Shown here: positions 60,692 through 64,000 of the stretch, one piece after another | Numbering within the stretch: the first letter of the stretch is position 1 | Layout: the number at the start of each line of letters is the position of its first letter | Source: Mesorhizobium sp. NZP2077 | Lineage (GTDB): Bacteria > Pseudomonadota > Alphaproteobacteria > Rhizobiales > Rhizobiaceae | Direction of reading: 5' to 3' | Assembly: GCF_013170805.1 (NCBI RefSeq) | Contig: NZ_CP051293.1 | Location: 5,772,001 to 5,836,000, forward strand | Length of the DNA: 64,000 nt | Notes under the pieces: generated by a model | What the model was told of the DNA's origin: nothing | The model's database searches: none | Seen by the model: the letters and a program-made list of their open reading frames with translations, nothing else | Position numbers and translations under genes: made by a program

Positions 60692-62257
60692 ATGGTGTCG
60701 AACGCGCCGGGGTCACCGACCCTCCACAACACTGCCGCGATGGCCGTCGAGCTGACGGCTATCACCAAGCGTTTTGGCGCCTTCATTGCCAATGACGGCA
60801 TCGATCTTGCCGTGCGCCGGGGCGAAATCCACGCCATTATCGGCGAAAATGGCGCCGGCAAGACGACGCTGATGAACATCCTGTTCGGCCTGCTGCAGCC
60901 GGACGAAGGCTCGATCCGGCTGAATGGCGAGGCGACGGTGGTCGCCGACCCGGCGGCGGCCATCAAGGCGGGGCTCGGCATGGTGCACCAGCATTTCAAG
61001 CTGGTGCCTTCGCTCTCGGTCGCAGACAATGTGTTTCTCGGCATGGAAATCCGTCGACACGGGCTGATCGACCACGCTGCACAGATCGCGCGCACCAGCG
61101 AATTGTCGAAGCGCTTCGGGCTGCATGTCGATCCAACCGAGCGCGTCGGGCTGCTTTCGGTCGGCATCGAGCAGCGCATCGAAATCCTGAAAGTTCTGGT
61201 GCGCGGCGCCCGAACCATCATCCTGGACGAGCCGACCGCCGTGCTGACTCCACAGGAGAGCCGCGAACTGTTCCAGACGCTGCGCAGCTTTGTCGCCGAG
61301 GGCATGACGGTGATCTTGATCTCGCACCATCTGGAAGAGGTGATGGAGGTGTCCGACACGGTGGCGGTGCTGCGCAATGGCCGCAAGGTCGCGACCCGCC
61401 CGACATCGGAGCTCGATAAGGACGAGCTGGTGCGCATGATGGTCGGCCGCGAGGTCAGTTTCGACCGGCGGCCGCGCGCTCAGTTGCAGGGAGCCGTGAT
61501 CCTTGAGGTCAAGGATTTGTGGGCGCGTGATGATCGCCGCTTGCCGGCCCTTCGCAATGCCAGTTTCACTGTCCGCTCCGGCGAGGTGGTGGGGATTGCG
61601 GGCGTCGCTGGCAATGGGCAGACGGAACTGGCGGAAGTGCTTTCGGGCCTGCGCCCGGCAAGCCATGGCGAAGCCCGGCTGAAGGGCCAGGACCTCACCA
61701 CGCTCTCCACCGCCGCAATCCGCGAGGCGGGCCTTGCCCATGTTCCGGGCGACCGCATGGTGCGCGGGGTCGATCGCAATGCGTCGATCGCGGCAAACAC
61801 GCTGATGGGCCGCCAGCATCGCGCGCCGTGGAGCCGCAATGGCGTGCTCGACTGGAAGGCGATTGCCGGAAATGCCGGCGCGCTGATCAAGAATTTCGAT
61901 ATCCGCGCGCAAGGAGCGGGCGATGCCGTCAAGCGGCTGTCGGGCGGCAACATCCAGAAGGTGGTGCTGGCACGCGAATTCACCAATGGCGCCGACTTCC
62001 TGCTGATCGATCAGCCGACGCGCGGCGTCGATATCGGCGCCCAGGAGGCCATCCATGACGAGATCATGCGCCAGCGCGCGGCCGGCCGTGCCATCCTCTT
62101 GATTTCCGTGCAGCTTGATGAACTGGCAGCGCTCGCCGACCGCATCCTGGTGATGTTCAATGGACGGATCATGGGCGAAGTCGCCGGCGACGATGCCGAC
62201 GAAGACAGGATCGGCATGATGATGGCGGGTGTTACGCCGCAGCTGGAGCCCGCATGA
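60692..62257 (+). CDS. BMP/RbsA-type ABC transporter ATPase (two domains)
   Basis: A 521-aa tandem ATPase: the first domain has Walker A GENGAGKTT (about residues 51-59) and Walker B IILDEPTAVLTP; the second has a degenerate P-loop VAGNGQTEL and signature LSGGNIQKV, Walker B FLLIDQPTRGVD. This layout is typical of nucleoside and ribose importers. ATG 60692 with a GAGAG site; ATG 60740 is an alternative nearer the ATPase domain start. Its stop overlaps the next permease ATG. Confidence 0.92.
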   Translation: MVSNAPGSPTLHNTAAMAVELTAITKRFGAFIANDGIDLAVRRGEIHAIIGENGAGKTTLMNILFGLLQPDEGSIRLNGEATVVADPAAAIKAGLGMVHQHFKLVPSLSVADNVFLGMEIRRHGLIDHAAQIARTSELSKRFGLHVDPTERVGLLSVGIEQRIEILKVLVRGARTIILDEPTAVLTPQESRELFQTLRSFVAEGMTVILISHHLEEVMEVSDTVAVLRNGRKVATRPTSELDKDELVRMMVGREVSFDRRPRAQLQGAVILEVKDLWARDDRRLPALRNASFTVRSGEVVGIAGVAGNGQTELAEVLSGLRPASHGEARLKGQDLTTLSTAAIREAGLAHVPGDRMVRGVDRNASIAANTLMGRQHRAPWSRNGVLDWKAIAGNAGALIKNFDIRAQGAGDAVKRLSGGNIQKVVLAREFTNGADFLLIDQPTRGVDIGAQEAIHDEIMRQRAAGRAILLISVQLDELAALADRILVMFNGRIMGEVAGDDADEDRIGMMMAGVTPQLEPA

Positions 62258-63297
62258 TGAGCGACCGTTTGCGCGCCTTTTCCGGCCAGATCATCGCCGT
62301 GGGCGTAGCCTTGCTGCTGGGGGCGATCATCATCCTCCTGGTCGGCGAAAGCCCTGTGCATGTCTTGATGACGTTGCTGCACGGCGCCTTTGGCGACCAG
62401 GAAAAGATTGCCGGCACCCTGCTGCAGACGACGCCGATCCTGATCTGCGGCGTCGCGGCCTGCATCGGCCTGCGCGGCGGCATGTTCAATGTCGGCATCG
62501 AGGGCCAGCTGTTCCTCGGCGGTTTTGCCGCCGCCTGGGTCGGCTTCAGCTTTTCCCTGCCCGCTGGCATTCATACGCTGGCGGCACTGGCGCTCGCGGT
62601 CGTCGCGGGTGCGGCCTGGGTCGCCATTCCCGCCTATTTCCGCGCCCGCTACAACACCAACGAAGTCGTCTCGACGATCCTGTCTAACTACATCGCCGTG
62701 CTGCTGACCTCCTATTTCACCATCTTCCTGTTCAAGCGGCCCGGCGGCTGGTCGGAGACGCCGCCGATCCTGGCGACAGCCTATCTGCCGGAGATTTTTT
62801 CCTTCTCGCGGCTGAACTGGGGGCTGGTGATTGGCCTGCTGCTGGCGGTCGGCGTGGCGCTCGTGTTCCGCTACACCAGCTGGGGCTACGACGTGACCAT
62901 GGTCGGGTCAGCGCCGAAATTCGCCGAATATGGCGGCGTCAACGTGAAACGGCAGGGCTTTGTCGTGCTGCTGCTTTCGGGCGCCGTCGGCGGCCTCGCC
63001 GGCGGCGTCGAGACGCTCGGCGTGCATCACCGGTTCATGGAGGGCTTTGCTCCAGGCTTCGGTTTCGACGGGCTGATCGCCGCCCTGCTCGCCAATGGCT
63101 CGCCGGTCGCCACCATCCTCACGGCGCTGTTCTTCGGCGCGCTGCGCAGTGGGTCGTTGCTGCTCGAGGTCGACACCAGCGCCTCGCGCGAAATCATCAC
63201 CGTGATCCAGGCGCTGATCATCCTCAGCGTCTCGGCGCAGGTTTTGATCAAACGCCGCGGCGACAGCCAGGCGGGGGAGCGGCGATGGAAATTCTAG
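62254..63297 (+). CDS. BMP-type ABC transporter permease
   Basis: A 347-aa BPD_transp_2-family permease. Recognisable segments: GVAACIGLRGGMFNVGIEGQ, YNTNEVVSTILSNYIAVLL and VGSAPKFAEYGGVNVKRQGF. About eight to ten membrane spans. ATG 62254 overlaps the ATPase stop (ATGA). The following permease starts inside its end. It forms the membrane channel with the second permease. Confidence 0.92.
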   Translation: MMSDRLRAFSGQIIAVGVALLLGAIIILLVGESPVHVLMTLLHGAFGDQEKIAGTLLQTTPILICGVAACIGLRGGMFNVGIEGQLFLGGFAAAWVGFSFSLPAGIHTLAALALAVVAGAAWVAIPAYFRARYNTNEVVSTILSNYIAVLLTSYFTIFLFKRPGGWSETPPILATAYLPEIFSFSRLNWGLVIGLLLAVGVALVFRYTSWGYDVTMVGSAPKFAEYGGVNVKRQGFVVLLLSGAVGGLAGGVETLGVHHRFMEGFAPGFGFDGLIAALLANGSPVATILTALFFGALRSGSLLLEVDTSASREIITVIQALIILSVSAQVLIKRRGDSQAGERRWKF

Positions 63298-64000
63298 ACA
63301 AGCTGATCAACGTCGCGCTGATCGCCGCGACGCTGCGCACCACCGCGCCAATTCTCCTGGTGGCGCTTGGCGGGTCGTTCACCACCAAGGCCGGCATCTT
63401 CAACATCGGCCTCGAGGGGCAGATGCTGGCCGGCGCCTTCTTCGCCGTCATCGGCTCGATCTGGACGGGCTCGGCATTCGTAGGCGTCGCCTGCGGCGTC
63501 GCCGCGGCGCTTGCCTTCGCGCTCGCCTTTGCCGTGCTGGTGGTGACGTTCCGGGCCAATGAAGTGGTCGTCGGCCTGGCGCTCAACATCCTTGCTGGCG
63601 GCATGACGATCTCGCTTATGAAAGCGATTTTAGGCACGCGCGGATCGATCGTCGGCCACGGCATTGTCGGCCTGCCCAAGGTGCAGATACCCGGCGCCCA
63701 GGCGCTTCTCGGCTCATGGGCGCCATTGATCTCGGGCTTCACGCCGATCGTCTATGTCGCGTTCATCGCGGTGCCGCTGCTGGTGCTGTTCTACAACCGC
63801 ACCCGGCTCGGCCTCTATATCCGCGTCGTCGGCGAAAAGCCCGAGGCCGCCGAGGCGCTTGGCATCTCTATCACCCGCGTCCGCTACATCGCCTCGCTGC
63901 TGTGCGGATTGCTGGCGGGGCTGGCCGGTGCGCATCTGTCGCTCGGCTACATCACCATGTTCACCGAGAACATGTCATCGGGCCGCGGCTTCATGGCGGT
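63285..64000 (+). CDS. BMP-type ABC transporter permease, partial
   Basis: The last gene, cut by the window end: 238 codons are visible. MEILDKLINVALIAATLRTT begins at ATG 63285 with a GGGGGAG ribosome site and overlaps the previous stop by 13 nt. FTTKAGIFNIGLEGQML, FRANEVVVGLALNILAGG and RVVGEKPEAAEALGI are hallmark blocks of the second BMP permease. No stop is reached. Confidence 0.9.
   Translation, partial: MEILDKLINVALIAATLRTTAPILLVALGGSFTTKAGIFNIGLEGQMLAGAFFAVIGSIWTGSAFVGVACGVAAALAFALAFAVLVVTFRANEVVVGLALNILAGGMTISLMKAILGTRGSIVGHGIVGLPKVQIPGAQALLGSWAPLISGFTPIVYVAFIAVPLLVLFYNRTRLGLYIRVVGEKPEAAEALGISITRVRYIASLLCGLLAGLAGAHLSLGYITMFTENMSSGRGFMA

Noticed and set aside
60713..62056. 447-aa open frame on the minus strand
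   Set aside because: Antisense shadow of the BMP-type ATPase with its Walker and signature motifs.
1..64000. CRISPR array or tRNA/rRNA genes
   Set aside because: No spaced repeat array of 25-40 nt units and no cloverleaf or rRNA core sequences were recognised.

Overview
The window is high-GC chromosomal (or large-replicon) DNA of an alphaproteobacterium. ABC-type uptake systems paired with short catabolic operons, rhizobial-type phnWAY genes whose catalytic residue numbering matches Sinorhizobium meliloti PhnA and PhnY, and a mosaic palindromic intergenic repeat all suggest a Rhizobiales member, most likely Mesorhizobium or a close relative. No rRNA, tRNA or CRISPR array was seen. It reads as a series of substrate-specific uptake-plus-catabolism cassettes, each with its own regulator, interrupted once by a small decayed insertion-sequence island.

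Region 1 (1-12.2 kb): a carbohydrate or sugar-acid cassette. It holds a MaoC-like protein, a CaiB-type CoA transferase, a solute-binding-like protein without signal peptide, an amidohydrolase/lactonase, an IclR regulator, a sugar ABC importer (binding protein, two permeases, MalK-type ATPase), an enolase-superfamily dehydratase, an L-rhamnose mutarotase-type protein, a Gfo/Idh/MocA oxidoreductase and a second MaoC protein. Region 2 (12.2-25.8 kb): an almost complete 2-aminoethylphosphonate (AEP) system, phnSTUV transporter plus phnW-phnA-phnY, with a class-III PLP enzyme resembling PbfA, a D-2-hydroxyacid dehydrogenase, a Na/Pi-cotransporter with a PhoU-like domain (possible phosphate exporter) and a LysR regulator.

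Region 3 (25.8-39 kb): a DMGDH-like FAD/GcvT protein with a DeoR regulator; a GntR/FCD regulator; a remnant of a DoeB-type deacylase; a HAL/PAL-family protein that has lost the Ala-Ser-Gly MIO triad; a long 2-hydroxyacid dehydrogenase; a DadA-like oxidase; and a heterodimeric ABC exporter with one degenerate ATP site. Region 4 (39-44 kb): an alpha/beta hydrolase pseudogene, a 28-aa membrane peptide gene, an IS701-family element abutting an IS5-family (IS427-type) element, the SnoaL-like remnant they interrupt, and a frameshifted DHA2-type MFS gene.

Region 5 (44-55.4 kb): a sulfonate/taurine-type ABC transporter, a HutC-type GntR regulator and an operon of Zn-alcohol dehydrogenase, histidinol-dehydrogenase paralogue (HpsN-like) and SDR. 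Two upstream regions share a TATACAA motif, and dihydroxypropanesulfonate catabolism is a reasonable guess. An aminotransferase, a PuuB-like oxidase, an SDR and an epimerase follow. Region 6 (55.4-64 kb): an uncharacterised cyclic-amide/N-heterocycle cassette: cysteine hydrolase, MarR regulator, enamidase-like amidohydrolase, two tandem paralogous PF06684 (amino acid synthesis family) proteins and a BMP-type nucleoside-like ABC transporter that runs off the end. Four copies of one promoter motif tie this cassette to the epimerase/SDR operon. Regions 6 and 2 and the MIO-less lyase are the most promising for undescribed biology.
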